64,000 nt of DNA from Poriferisodalis sp965208895 (lineage in GTDB: Bacteria > Actinomycetota > Acidimicrobiia > Acidimicrobiales > Poriferisodalaceae), in contig NZ_OZ242363.1 in NCBI RefSeq assembly GCF_965208895.1, positions 4,092,001 through 4,156,000 on the forward strand, in the 5' to 3' direction. Shown here piece after piece: positions 16,510-25,350 of this stretch; positions within the stretch are counted from its first letter, which is position 1; each line of letters starts with the position of its first letter. The translations under genes were made by a program, and so were the position numbers. The notes below the pieces were generated by a model. The model was not told the DNA's origin, ran no database searches, and saw only the letters and a program-made list of their open reading frames with translations.

Positions 16510-18960
16510 GTGTTGAACTGCCGAGTACTGGACCTGTCGGATCATCGAGGCCAGATGGCGGGTGCGCTGCTGGCCGACCTCGGCGCTGACGTCGTCCTGG
16601 TGGAGCCGCCCAGTGGATCTGCCGCGCGCAGCGTCGGTCCGTTCGTCGCCGGGCGTGAAGGCGACCTGGAGGCTTCGCTGTGGTTCTGGTCCTACAACCG
16701 CGGCAAGCGCAGTGTCGCGCTCGACCTTGACGACCCTCGCGACCAGCAACGGTTGCGCGACCTGGCGGCGAGCGCGGATGTGCTCATCGAATCCGATGCG
16801 CCGGGTGCGATGGCTGCCCGGGGTCTCGGCGCGGAGGACTTGGCGGAGGTCAACCCCGGCCTCGTGTACACGTCCATCTCGGCGTTCGGCCAGTCGGGAC
16901 CCAAAGCCGACTGGGCCGCCACCGACTCGATCATCTCTGCTGCGGGCCAGCTGTCCAACGTGGTCGGCGACGAGGATCGGCCCCCGCTGCGCATCCCGCT
17001 CGACCAGTGTTTCCTGCACGCCTCTGCCGAAGCTGCCGTCGGGTCGCTGATCGCGCTGCGGGAGCGCAAGCGCTCTGGTCAGGGCCAGCACATCGACGTC
17101 AGCGCCCAGCAGGCCGTGACCCAGGCCACCCAATCGGCCACGCTGTGCCACCTGTACAACTCGCCGGAGTTGCTGCGGATGAGCGGCGGTGCGCGCCTTG
17201 GCCCCTTCCGGGTCCGGCTGCGCTCGCCTGCCGCCGACGGCTACGTCTCGGTGACGATCCTGTTCGGCGAATCGATCGGCCCATTCGGCGCGCGCCTGTT
17301 CGAATGGATGCACTCCGAGGGGGGCTGTGCCGACAGTGACCTCGAGATCGACTGGATCAACTTCGTGGAGGGTGTGATCACCGGCCGCATCCCGCCCACC
17401 GAGTACGAGCGCATCCAGCAGGTCGCCGCAGACTTCACCGCCACTCGCACAAAGGCCGAGCTATTGGAGGTGGCGCTGGACAAGCGTCTGCTGATCGTGC
17501 CGATCTCCACGGTCGCCGACCTCGTCGAGTCGCCCCAGTACTCCGAGCGCGACTTCTGGCGCGACATTCCCACTGGTGGTCTCGACTCGTTGCGCTATCC
17601 GGGCCCGTTGGCGAAGTTCAGCGAGACTCCGCTCGACATCTCCGCGCCACCGCCGTCGATCGGCGAGCACACCGACGAGGTGCTTGCTGAGGTGGGTGCT
17701 GCCCCATCAGCGCCGGTGTCTGACGCGCTGGTGTCTGCGGCCGGCGCGAGCCACCGCGACCCGTCCCTTCCGCTCGCGGACGTGAAGATCCTCGACTTCA
17801 TGTGGGTCATGGCCGGACCAGGATCCACGCGGGTGCTGGCCGACTGGGGCGCCACGGTGGTGCGTGTGGAGTCGTCTCACAAGGTGGAAGCGGCCCGGAC
17901 CATCCAACCTTTCTTGAACGACGAAGCCGGAGCCGACAACGGCGGGCTCTACCAGAACATGAACGCCGGCAAGCTCGGCATCACGATCGACATCTCCAAG
18001 CCCGAGAGCCGCGACTTGATCCTGGACCTCGTGCGCTGGGCTGATGTCGTGTGCGAGTCGTTCTCGCCGCACGCCTTGCAGGACATCGGCCTGTCATATG
18101 AGGACCTGCGAGCGGTCAAGCCAGACATCATCATGGCGTCGAGCTGCCTGTTCGGTCAGAGCGGGCCGCTGTCGTCGCTTGCCGGCTTCGGCACGATGGG
18201 TGCCGCGATGTCCGGCTTCTACGAGATGACCGGCTGGTCCGACCGCGACCCGGCCGGCGTGTTCGGCGCTTACACCGACTATGTGTCGCCGAAGTTCTTG
18301 AGCGCAGCCCTCTTGGCAGCGCTGGATCATCGCGACCGCACCGGCGAAGGCCAGTACATCGACCTGTCCCAGGCTGAGGCGTCGATGACGTTCCTGGCCC
18401 CGGCAGTGCTCGACTACGAGGTGAACGGCCACCTGCCTGACAAGCTCGGGAACGACCATGCGGTGATGTCCCCGCACGGGGTCTTCGCCTCAGCGGGCGA
18501 GGACCGCTGGATCGCCGTGGCGTGCGAGAACGACGACCAGTGGCGTGCGCTGAGCAGGATCATCGGCGCCGAAGGGCTCGGCGGGCTCGGCGTCGACGAG
18601 CGCCGCGAGCGGGCCGACGAGATCGCCGAGCTGATCACGGCGTGGACCTCGCAGCGAGACGGTGTTGAAGCCCACGACGAGCTGCAGGCCGCTGGCGTCC
18701 CGGCGCACGCGATTGCGGACTCGGCGATGATGGTTGACGACCCGCAGCTCGAGCACCGAAGCCACTTCCGAAACGTGACCCATGGCGCCAACGGCACGAT
18801 GTGGGTGGAAGGCACCCGGTTCGTGATGTCGCGCAGCTCCGATGGCATCAGCCACGGCGGCCCGACCTACGGCGAGCACACCTTTGAGGTGCTCGAGCAG
18901 CTGCTCGGCTACGACCCCGACCGCATTGCCGAGCTGGCCGTGGCAGGCGTGCTGGAGTAG
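16510..18960 (+). CDS. Tandem CaiB/BaiF CoA transferase, two domains fused
   Basis: An 816-residue protein made of two complete class III CoA-transferase domains. Domain 1 spans roughly residues 1-395 (CRVLDLSDHRGQMAGALLAD, YTSISAFGQSGPKADW, RIPLDQCFLHASAEAAVGSL, GQHIDVSAQQA). Domain 2 spans about 418-816 (VKILDFMWVMAGPGSTRVLA, MASSCLFGQSGP, GAYTDYVSPKFLSAALLAAL, GQYIDLSQAEA). Both keep an Asp at the position of the catalytic aspartate. The linker around residue 400-417 is rich in Ala, Pro and Ser. The usual form is a homodimer of interlocked single-domain chains, so the fusion may act as a pseudo-dimer with two different halves. GTG 16510 follows a GGGAGAGGGG ribosome site. Confidence 0.88.
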   Translation: MLNCRVLDLSDHRGQMAGALLADLGADVVLVEPPSGSAARSVGPFVAGREGDLEASLWFWSYNRGKRSVALDLDDPRDQQRLRDLAASADVLIESDAPGAMAARGLGAEDLAEVNPGLVYTSISAFGQSGPKADWAATDSIISAAGQLSNVVGDEDRPPLRIPLDQCFLHASAEAAVGSLIALRERKRSGQGQHIDVSAQQAVTQATQSATLCHLYNSPELLRMSGGARLGPFRVRLRSPAADGYVSVTILFGESIGPFGARLFEWMHSEGGCADSDLEIDWINFVEGVITGRIPPTEYERIQQVAADFTATRTKAELLEVALDKRLLIVPISTVADLVESPQYSERDFWRDIPTGGLDSLRYPGPLAKFSETPLDISAPPPSIGEHTDEVLAEVGAAPSAPVSDALVSAAGASHRDPSLPLADVKILDFMWVMAGPGSTRVLADWGATVVRVESSHKVEAARTIQPFLNDEAGADNGGLYQNMNAGKLGITIDISKPESRDLILDLVRWADVVCESFSPHALQDIGLSYEDLRAVKPDIIMASSCLFGQSGPLSSLAGFGTMGAAMSGFYEMTGWSDRDPAGVFGAYTDYVSPKFLSAALLAALDHRDRTGEGQYIDLSQAEASMTFLAPAVLDYEVNGHLPDKLGNDHAVMSPHGVFASAGEDRWIAVACENDDQWRALSRIIGAEGLGGLGVDERRERADEIAELITAWTSQRDGVEAHDELQAAGVPAHAIADSAMMVDDPQLEHRSHFRNVTHGANGTMWVEGTRFVMSRSSDGISHGGPTYGEHTFEVLEQLLGYDPDRIAELAVAGVLE

Positions 18961-18984
18961 CCGAGCGTCGGTTCTTGCCGGCCG

Positions 18985-19989
18985 CTAGGTCTCGAACTTG
19001 CCGACCTTTTCGCCGGTGACGTTCTCGTAGTTCCGATTCAGGAACCAGCGCTGGTAGTCGCCGTAGGTAATCGGCTCCCAGCGAGCGGGGGCCTCGTTGC
19101 TGACCGTCGTGGGCGCCGGCGCCACCACGGCATCATCTCGGGCGCCGTAGAAGAACGGTGCCGCATACCGCTCGCCGTCGGTGGGGTTGCGGGCTCGATG
19201 CGCTGTCGACAGATAGACCCCATTCGTCCAGCGCTTCAACATGTCGCCGCTGTTGACCAGGTACGACTCGGCGAGCTGCGGCGGCTTGATCCAGTCGTGG
19301 CCGGCAGGACGGATCTCCAGCCCGGGCACCTCGTTGGCCGGCAGGAATGTGAACACCGAGCTGTCGGTGTGCGGGGCCAGTCCCCACTCGTTGTCCGAGT
19401 AGTCCATCGGCGGGTAGTGCGACATCCGAAGCGTCACGCTCGGCTTGTCGAAGTCGGGCACGAACCAGCCGTGCGGCAAGTCCAGCGATTGTGCCAGCAC
19501 TGGCAGCAGCCGACCGCCGAGGGCGATGAGCTGGTCGATGTAGGCCTCGCACCTCGCCGCGAATCCGTCGATGGGCGGGAACTGGTTGTCGGTGTGGTAA
19601 CCGTGCCGGTGACAGAAGAATGCTTCGTTCTGGTTGGGCTTGCGGACCTCTCCTGCGATGTCCGAGGCATACGAAGTGCCGCCGCCCATGCCGAGGTAGC
19701 CGCCGATCAGCTTCCCCATCGGGATGGAGTCCTTCGTCGGCTGCGGAAGTGCGTGCAGCTCGCGGGCGGAGTTGAAGATTCCCTCCACCATCGCCCACGG
19801 CACGCCGTGATTCACGATGAAGAAGAACCCCACCTCGGTGAGTGCACGTCGCAAGTCGCCGGAGAGCGCTTCGACGGCCGAGGGGTCGGGAGCTGCCTCG
19901 TTGAGGGGCGACAGGTCCAGGACGGGGATCACGTCTTTCGTGTCTTGCGACGGCCCTGCGGTGCTGCGGTCTTGCGTTGTGAGCGCCAC
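18985..19989 (-). CDS. 2-oxoglutarate/Fe(II)-dependent oxygenase, isopenicillin N synthase-like
   Basis: A 334-residue member of the isopenicillin N synthase/2OG oxygenase group. The N-terminal DIOX_N domain has VIPVLDLSPLNE and EVGFFFIVNHGV. The iron ligands are the His and Asp of GLAPHTDSSVFTFLP and the His of STAHRARNPTDGERYAAPFF; the RYAAPFF segment lies where the cosubstrate-binding R-x-S motif usually is, here R-Y-A. The protein length is normal. It converges on the fused CoA transferase with only 24 bases between stops. The substrate is unknown. Confidence 0.85.
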   Translation of the reverse strand: MALTTQDRSTAGPSQDTKDVIPVLDLSPLNEAAPDPSAVEALSGDLRRALTEVGFFFIVNHGVPWAMVEGIFNSARELHALPQPTKDSIPMGKLIGGYLGMGGGTSYASDIAGEVRKPNQNEAFFCHRHGYHTDNQFPPIDGFAARCEAYIDQLIALGGRLLPVLAQSLDLPHGWFVPDFDKPSVTLRMSHYPPMDYSDNEWGLAPHTDSSVFTFLPANEVPGLEIRPAGHDWIKPPQLAESYLVNSGDMLKRWTNGVYLSTAHRARNPTDGERYAAPFFYGARDDAVVAPAPTTVSNEAPARWEPITYGDYQRWFLNRNYENVTGEKVGKFET

Positions 19990-20124
19990 GTTGCCCCCTT
20001 GCCTCGCTACGAGCGTACGCGTGCGGCCGGGATGGCGTCAGCGTCCATTGCTACGGTGCTGCCGTCCCGGACGGATTCGGTGAATCCGATCCGGGCGAGC
20101 AGGCACACCAGTCAGGGGACACCA

Positions 20125-21111
20125 ATGAGAGCGTGGCGACTGAACGAGTTGGGCTATCCGTGGGACGTGCTGGAGTTGGGCGAGTATTCCTCGCCCGAGC
20201 CAGGGCGGGGTCAAGCACGGATCACGGTGGAAGCCACCGACCTGAACTTCGCAGACATCCTGCATTGCCAGGGCACCTACCAAGAACGGTGGGATCCGCC
20301 GTTCACGCCCGGCATGGGAGCGTGCGGCACCGTGGAAGCGGTGGGCCCTGAGTGCGACTTGGAGGTCGGCGACCGGGTCATCGGCTCGGGTACCGCAGGC
20401 TGGGGCGGATATGCCAGCGAAGCGCTCATCAGGGGCGCGACTGCCCGGCGAATCCCCGACGACGTCTCGATTCCGGCGGCGTGCGCCGCCAACGTCATCT
20501 ACGGCACGGCGTGGTTCTCGTTGTACCGGCGGGGGCAGATGCAGGCTGGTGAGACGGTGCTGGTTCTGGCGGCTGCTGGGGGCGTCGGCTCGGCTGCTGT
20601 GCAGATGGCCAAGGCAGCGGGCTGCACCGTCATCGCCGCAGCGGGCGGGCCGGCCAAGGTGCAGACCTGCCGCGAGCTAGGCGCCGATGTCGTCATCGAC
20701 TACGACAACGACGACCTGTACCAGTCCGTCCAGGACGCCACTGGCGGGCGGGGCTGCGACATCGTCTATGACCCTGTCGGCGGCAAGTACTTCGACATTG
20801 CCCGGCGGCTGGTGGCGTGGGAAGGCCGACTGCTGGTGGTGGGTTTCGCCAGCGGCACCATCCCGCAGGCGCCAGCCAACCACCTGCTCGTCAAGAACTA
20901 CTCCGTGGTCGGCGTGCACATGGGCGGCTACCGGGGGCGCATGGACGAGGTGCTCGAGGAGTGCTACGCCGAGCTGTGGCCCCAGGTTGCTGACGGCAGG
21001 CTCGACCCGCTCGTCAGCCAGGAACTGCCGCTCGACGGGCTGATCGACGGGCTGCGCGACCTGCACGAGCGCAAGACCACAGGCCGGGTGCTGCTTCGGC
21101 CTGACCTGTAG
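20125..21111 (+). CDS. NADPH:quinone oxidoreductase, zinc-free MDR family
   Basis: A 328-residue medium-chain reductase of the quinone oxidoreductase type. It has an N-terminal GroES-like domain (ATDLNFADILHCQGTY, then PGMGACGTVEAVG) and a Rossmann domain with VLVLAAAGGVGSAAVQMAKA, ELGADVVIDY, and DIVYDPVGGKYFD; no zinc-binding Cys/His cluster is present. It would reduce quinones or enoyl compounds with NADPH. ATG 20125 is chosen; the same frame is open far upstream but covers the oxygenase gene in antisense. It is divergent from the oxygenase and convergent with the acyl-CoA ligase. Confidence 0.9.
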   Translation: MRAWRLNELGYPWDVLELGEYSSPEPGRGQARITVEATDLNFADILHCQGTYQERWDPPFTPGMGACGTVEAVGPECDLEVGDRVIGSGTAGWGGYASEALIRGATARRIPDDVSIPAACAANVIYGTAWFSLYRRGQMQAGETVLVLAAAGGVGSAAVQMAKAAGCTVIAAAGGPAKVQTCRELGADVVIDYDNDDLYQSVQDATGGRGCDIVYDPVGGKYFDIARRLVAWEGRLLVVGFASGTIPQAPANHLLVKNYSVVGVHMGGYRGRMDEVLEECYAELWPQVADGRLDPLVSQELPLDGLIDGLRDLHERKTTGRVLLRPDL

Positions 21112-21129
21112 AGGAACCTGAGGCGCCCG

Positions 21130-21206
21130 CTGCGGAGGCAGCAGAACCCTCTGCTCCAGCGATCCGGCAGGTCGCAACGTCGCAGAGTCTCCTGCTGCCT
21201 CCGCAG
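21130..21206. terminator. Long inverted repeat between convergent genes
   Basis: CTGCGGAGGCAGCAG at 21130-21144 is perfectly complementary to CTGCTGCCTCCGCAG at 21192-21206, with a 47-base loop. It lies just after the oxidoreductase stop (21111) and before the minus-strand ligase stop (21260), so it may act as a two-way terminator. There is no T-run, and the loop is long for a classical intrinsic terminator; it could instead be a small repeat element. Confidence 0.5.
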
Positions 21207-21259
21207 CTATGGCATCTGTGTCGAGCGGCTCGAACTCAGAACGAATCTGATGTGCCAGC

Positions 21260-23011
21260 TCAGCCGCGGGCCACGGTGTAGCCGACCGACTCCCGGTCCC
21301 ACAGGTCCCCGGTGACGCCTGCGTCCCGGATGGCCTGTTTGCGAATCTTGCCGGAGGCGGTCTTGTCGAGTTCGGGTACGAATTGCAGGTAGCGCGGCAC
21401 GCTGTGGCGGGGCATGCGCGGCACGCACCAGTCCAAGAACTCGACCGGGTTGGGCGGTGAGCCGTCCACTGCCACAACGGCGAGCACCTCGTCCTCGCCG
21501 CCGGCGCCTTGGACACGCAGACCTACGACGGCGCTCTCGATCACGCCGTCATAGCCGTTGATGACGGTCTCGACCTCATAGCTGGAGATGTTCTCGCCGC
21601 GGCGGCGGATGCGGTCGTTCAGCCGGTCCACGAAATGCAACCGGCCGGCCTCGTCGATCCGGCCCGCATCACCGGTGTGAAACCAGAGGTTGCGCCACGC
21701 TTCGACGGTCTTGCCGGTCATCTGGTGGTAGCCGACGTTGAAGCAGAACGGGACTTTGGGCCGAACCAGGATCTCGCCGATCTCGTCTGGTGAGAGCGGC
21801 AAATCGGTTGCCGGGTCGGCCACGATCACCTCGAAGTACTCATCCAGCGGCGGGCCGGCGCAGCCTGACATCACTGGATCCGCCGGGTCCGTGTAGGCGA
21901 CCATGTTGACCTCGGTCATCCCGTATCCCTGCACGATCCGCACACCGAATCGCTGCTCGAAGGCCGCCGCCCACTCGGCGGCGACGGGAAGTGCGATGAC
22001 GGCCCGCAACCGGTGGTCGCGATCCCGGTCGGTGGGGGGAGTGCGCCAGATGAATTCGGGCATGACCCCCAGCGCGTTCGTCAGCGTGATGCCCTGATCG
22101 ATAACGGTGTCGAGCCACTGGCCCACGCTGAACCGCTTCGTGACATACGCCGACGCGCCGCCGTGCAGCGCTGCATAGATCTGCATGAACAGGCCGTTCG
22201 CGTGGAACAGCGGCATGCAGCAGAAGAAGCGGTCGTCGGGCGTGATCTCCAGGCGTTGCGCTGCGGTGAGGCCGAACAGGTAGCAGTGCGCCTGGGGCAT
22301 GAGCACGCCCTTGGCCGGGCCGGTGGTGCCCGAGGTGTACATGATCGTGCAGACATCGCTGGGCTCGGCCTCGAGCACGGCGTCGACTCTCGGCTCGGTG
22401 CCCAAGAGTTGCTCGAGCGGCAGCACGGTGGTGCCCGCGAGCGCACTGCCGGCCGAGACGCCACCGGTGGCTTCACCGGAGGGGTGAGCGTCGCCGTCGT
22501 CCGCCAGCAGCGTGGTCTCGATGCGCCAGTCCGGTTCGAGCGCCGCTCGTGCCGCCAGTCCTGCTGCTGTCTCATCGGCAGCGCCTGCTGGGGCGGCTAC
22601 ATCGTCGAATCGGCTGAGCAAACCCCGGTCCACGGCCACGATCCGAGGCTCGGAGTTGCGTACTTGGTGTTCCAGGAAGGCACCGCGCAGGTCGGTGTTG
22701 ACCGGCACGAAGATCGCTCGCCGCTTGTGGGTGGCGATCATCAGCAGCATGAACTCGGCGCTGTTGGTGAGCAGGCCCAGCAGGCGATCTCCTGGCTGCA
22801 GGCCGATGTCAGCCAGAGCGGTGGCAAGCCGGTCGGTCAGCTCGTCGAATTCGGCGAACGTGACCGTTCGGCCGTCTTCGAACGCGAGAAACTCGCGGTT
22901 GCCATGGGTGACTGCTGCGTGCCGCACGAGCGCTGGCAGGGTCCAGCCGTCCATGCTGACGCTCCCAGCGCTGCCGACATTGGTGTCGGTCCCCTGGTCA
23001 CGGGTGCCCAT
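21260..23011 (-). CDS. AMP-dependent acyl-CoA synthetase/ligase
   Basis: A 583-residue ANL-family ligase that would activate a carboxylic acid to its CoA thioester through an acyl-adenylate. The P-loop-like motif is TIMYTSGTTGPAKGV, followed by VQGYGMTEVNMVAY, and the hinge and C-terminal domain show FHTGDAGRIDEAGRLHFVDR, then RIRRRGENISSYEVE and KTASGKIRKQAI with the catalytic Lys. An unusual insert of about 50 residues (LLADDGDAHPSGEATGG and following) lies before the P-loop. The nearest recognisable relatives are crotonobetaine/carnitine-CoA ligases (CaiC-like), which fits with the CaiB-type CoA transferases nearby, but the substrate is not determined. Confidence 0.88.
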   Translation of the reverse strand: MGTRDQGTDTNVGSAGSVSMDGWTLPALVRHAAVTHGNREFLAFEDGRTVTFAEFDELTDRLATALADIGLQPGDRLLGLLTNSAEFMLLMIATHKRRAIFVPVNTDLRGAFLEHQVRNSEPRIVAVDRGLLSRFDDVAAPAGAADETAAGLAARAALEPDWRIETTLLADDGDAHPSGEATGGVSAGSALAGTTVLPLEQLLGTEPRVDAVLEAEPSDVCTIMYTSGTTGPAKGVLMPQAHCYLFGLTAAQRLEITPDDRFFCCMPLFHANGLFMQIYAALHGGASAYVTKRFSVGQWLDTVIDQGITLTNALGVMPEFIWRTPPTDRDRDHRLRAVIALPVAAEWAAAFEQRFGVRIVQGYGMTEVNMVAYTDPADPVMSGCAGPPLDEYFEVIVADPATDLPLSPDEIGEILVRPKVPFCFNVGYHQMTGKTVEAWRNLWFHTGDAGRIDEAGRLHFVDRLNDRIRRRGENISSYEVETVINGYDGVIESAVVGLRVQGAGGEDEVLAVVAVDGSPPNPVEFLDWCVPRMPRHSVPRYLQFVPELDKTASGKIRKQAIRDAGVTGDLWDRESVGYTVARG

Positions 23012-23111
23012 CGGCGAAATCGTAGACTTCGCCCGGGCTTCGTAGCCCGAACGGGGTGCGCCTGTTCAGCGGGCGCTTGGGGGATTGGGCGCCTGGGATG
23101 GAGGTGACCGC

Positions 23112-24224
23112 ATGCTGATCGGATTGCCGAGTGAGCTCAAGGCGGGCGAGCAGCGCGTCGGGCTGACGCCGCACGCTGTGCGTGAGCTGGCGCTGCACGA
23201 CCACCAGGTGCTGGTCGAGGCCGGCGCCGGTGCGGGCATTCGTGTGCCCGATGCGGAATATGAGGCTGCGGGTGCGCTCATCGGCAGTTGTGACGAGGTG
23301 TGGGAGAAGGCTGATCTCGTCGTCAAGGTGAAGGAACCGCAGGCCTCTGAGCGCAAGATGCTGAGCGAGGGCCAGATTCTGTTCGCCTACCTGCACCTCG
23401 CTCCCGACCCCGACCAGACATCGGACCTCGTCGAGAGCGGTGCGGCTTGCGTCGCGTACGAGACGGTGACCGATTCACGCGGCGGCTTGCCGCTGCTGGC
23501 CCCAATGTCCCGGGTTGCCGGTCGGCTGGCCGTGCAGGCGGGTGCTTGGGCCCTCGAGACCGCCCACGGCGGCATCGGTTTGCTGATCGGCGGCGTGCCC
23601 GGCGTGCCGCCGGCGCGTGTTGTGATCATCGGCGGGGGAGTCGTCGGCGAGAACGCGGCCGAGATTGCCATCGGCATGGGCGCCGACGTGCGAGTGCTCG
23701 ACATCGACCCCGCTGCACTGGACCACCTTGAGCAGCGCTTCGGCGCGTCGGTTGTCACGGTGACGTCCACCCGGGCGACGGTGGAGACCGAGGTGCTGAA
23801 CGCCGACCTGGTGATCGGTGCCGTGCTGGTGACCGGTGCCCGAGCACCCAAGCTGGTGACCGCCGACATGATCTCTCAGATGCGACCCGGCTCGGTGGTG
23901 GTCGACGTAGCCATCGACCAAGGCGGATGCTTCGAGACCTCCAAGCCGACGACCCACGGCGAGCCGACCTTCGTGGTCGACGGCGTCGTGCACTACTGCG
24001 TCGCGAACATGCCCGGCGCTGTGCCGGTCACCTCAACCCGGGCACTCAGCGATGCCACCTTGCCCAGGGTGCTGGCCATCGCCGAGAACGACCTCGACGC
24101 CCTGCGCACCGACCCCCACCTGCGAGCAGGCCTCAACGTCTACAAGGGCCACGTCACCGAGCCCCACGTAGCCGCCGCCCTCGACCTCCCCTACACAGAC
24201 CCCCTCACCGCCCTCGGCTTCTGA
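23112..24224 (+). CDS. ald: Alanine dehydrogenase
   Basis: A 370-residue NAD-dependent L-alanine dehydrogenase, which interconverts alanine with pyruvate and ammonia. The N terminus GLPSELKAGEQRVGLTPHAV holds the substrate-binding Arg, KVKEPQASE holds the Lys and LFAYLHLAPD the catalytic His; the nucleotide-binding fold is VVIIGGGVVGENAAEIAIGM, followed by an Asp-ending strand (VRVLDID). NMPGAVPVTSTRALSDATLP is the family signature near residue 300. ATG 23112 gives the normal length (about 371). It is divergent from the acyl-CoA ligase across a 100-base gap. Confidence 0.95.
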   Translation: MLIGLPSELKAGEQRVGLTPHAVRELALHDHQVLVEAGAGAGIRVPDAEYEAAGALIGSCDEVWEKADLVVKVKEPQASERKMLSEGQILFAYLHLAPDPDQTSDLVESGAACVAYETVTDSRGGLPLLAPMSRVAGRLAVQAGAWALETAHGGIGLLIGGVPGVPPARVVIIGGGVVGENAAEIAIGMGADVRVLDIDPAALDHLEQRFGASVVTVTSTRATVETEVLNADLVIGAVLVTGARAPKLVTADMISQMRPGSVVVDVAIDQGGCFETSKPTTHGEPTFVVDGVVHYCVANMPGAVPVTSTRALSDATLPRVLAIAENDLDALRTDPHLRAGLNVYKGHVTEPHVAAALDLPYTDPLTALGF

Positions 24225-24280
24225 CGCACACGGCGATGTAGCTGTCGCACGGCGTCACACCCCGCGAGCATCATCGGCCT

Positions 24281-25327
24281 ATGCAAGAGTCCTTGATCGT
24301 GGCAGGAGAACACATGTGCGTCGACAGGTATCACGGGTCGGTACCGCAGGTCTCATTAGGGTTCACTCATGCCGCCGTCACGCAGTCGGATCATGGTGTG
24401 AGTCCCGCGAGCCGGCTTCGCGTCGTGGAGCTATGTGCCGGTGCCGGCGGCCAGGCACTCGGCTTCGAGGCCGCAGGATTTGCTCACGATTGCCTGGTGG
24501 AGCTCGATTCGTTCGCTTGCGACACGCTGCGGCTGAATCGGCCCTTGTGGAACGTCGTCGAGGCTGACCTGCATGAGGTCGATCTCAGTCGCTGGGATGG
24601 TGCCGATGTGCTTGCTGCGGGTCTCCCTTGCCCGCCGTTCAGCGTTGCGGGCAAGCAGCTAGGCGCCAGGGACGAACGTGATCTGTTCCCAGCGCTGTTG
24701 TCGCATGTGTCGGCCGTGCACCCTCGTGCCGTGCTGGTGGAAAACGTGCGCGGTCTCATGGCCCGGCGCTTCGACGCATTCAGGCGCAACATCGAGCGGT
24801 GCCTCACCGAGATGGGCTATGAGGTGACGTGGTCGATGCTTGATGCACAAGAATTCGGCGTGCCACAGACGCGCACCAGATCGTTCATGGTCGCCGTTCA
24901 GGGATGCGCATTCTCGTTTCCTTCGCCCAGTACCCCCGGAGGCTCGGTCGGAGCGGCCATTGGAGACCTCATAGCTCAAGGCGGCTGGCGTTGGGCAGCA
25001 GCTTGGGCAGAACAGGCGGACCAGGTCGCTCCCACCATCGTTGGCGGCTCAGCCAAACATGGCGGTCCTGATCTGGGTCCCACTCGGGCGCGCTCAGCGT
25101 GGGCGACCATGGGCGTTGATGGCCTCGGCCTCGCGGACGCGCCGCCGTCGGAAGCGCACAAGGGGATGCCTCGTCTCACCATCCCCATGGTCGCCCGTTT
25201 GCAGGCGTTCCCTGACGACTGGAAATTCGCCGGTGGCAAGACACGCCAGTATCGACAGATCGGCAACGCGCTCCCTCCGCCTCTTGCCGAGGCCATGGCG
25301 AACGCTCTGGCTGCTTGCTTAGCTTGA
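24281..25327 (+). CDS. Type II DNA (cytosine-5) methyltransferase
   Basis: A 348-residue C5-cytosine methyltransferase. Motifs in order: I, VELCAGAGGQALGFEAAGF (AdoMet binding); IV, GLPCPPFS with the catalytic Cys near residue 117; VI, VLVENVRG; VIII, QTRTRS; a target-recognition region around residues 215-290; IX-X, RLQAFPDDWKF and then YRQIGNALPPPLAEA. It overlaps no ribosome-site-supported start of the next gene but is followed 23 bases later by an NaeI-type endonuclease, so it is the modification half of a restriction-modification pair. NaeI cuts GCCGGC; by analogy this enzyme should protect that or a related site. The first 45 residues could be shorter, since other ATG and GTG codons follow 24281. 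Confidence 0.92.
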   Translation: MQESLIVAGEHMCVDRYHGSVPQVSLGFTHAAVTQSDHGVSPASRLRVVELCAGAGGQALGFEAAGFAHDCLVELDSFACDTLRLNRPLWNVVEADLHEVDLSRWDGADVLAAGLPCPPFSVAGKQLGARDERDLFPALLSHVSAVHPRAVLVENVRGLMARRFDAFRRNIERCLTEMGYEVTWSMLDAQEFGVPQTRTRSFMVAVQGCAFSFPSPSTPGGSVGAAIGDLIAQGGWRWAAAWAEQADQVAPTIVGGSAKHGGPDLGPTRARSAWATMGVDGLGLADAPPSEAHKGMPRLTIPMVARLQAFPDDWKFAGGKTRQYRQIGNALPPPLAEAMANALAACLA

Positions 25328-25350
25328 CTGGTGGAATTGGTTCGGGCGAG

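Noticed and set aside
19198..20124. N-terminal extension of the quinone oxidoreductase
   Set aside because: It is the antisense of the 2OG oxygenase gene; the family N terminus starts at ATG 20125.
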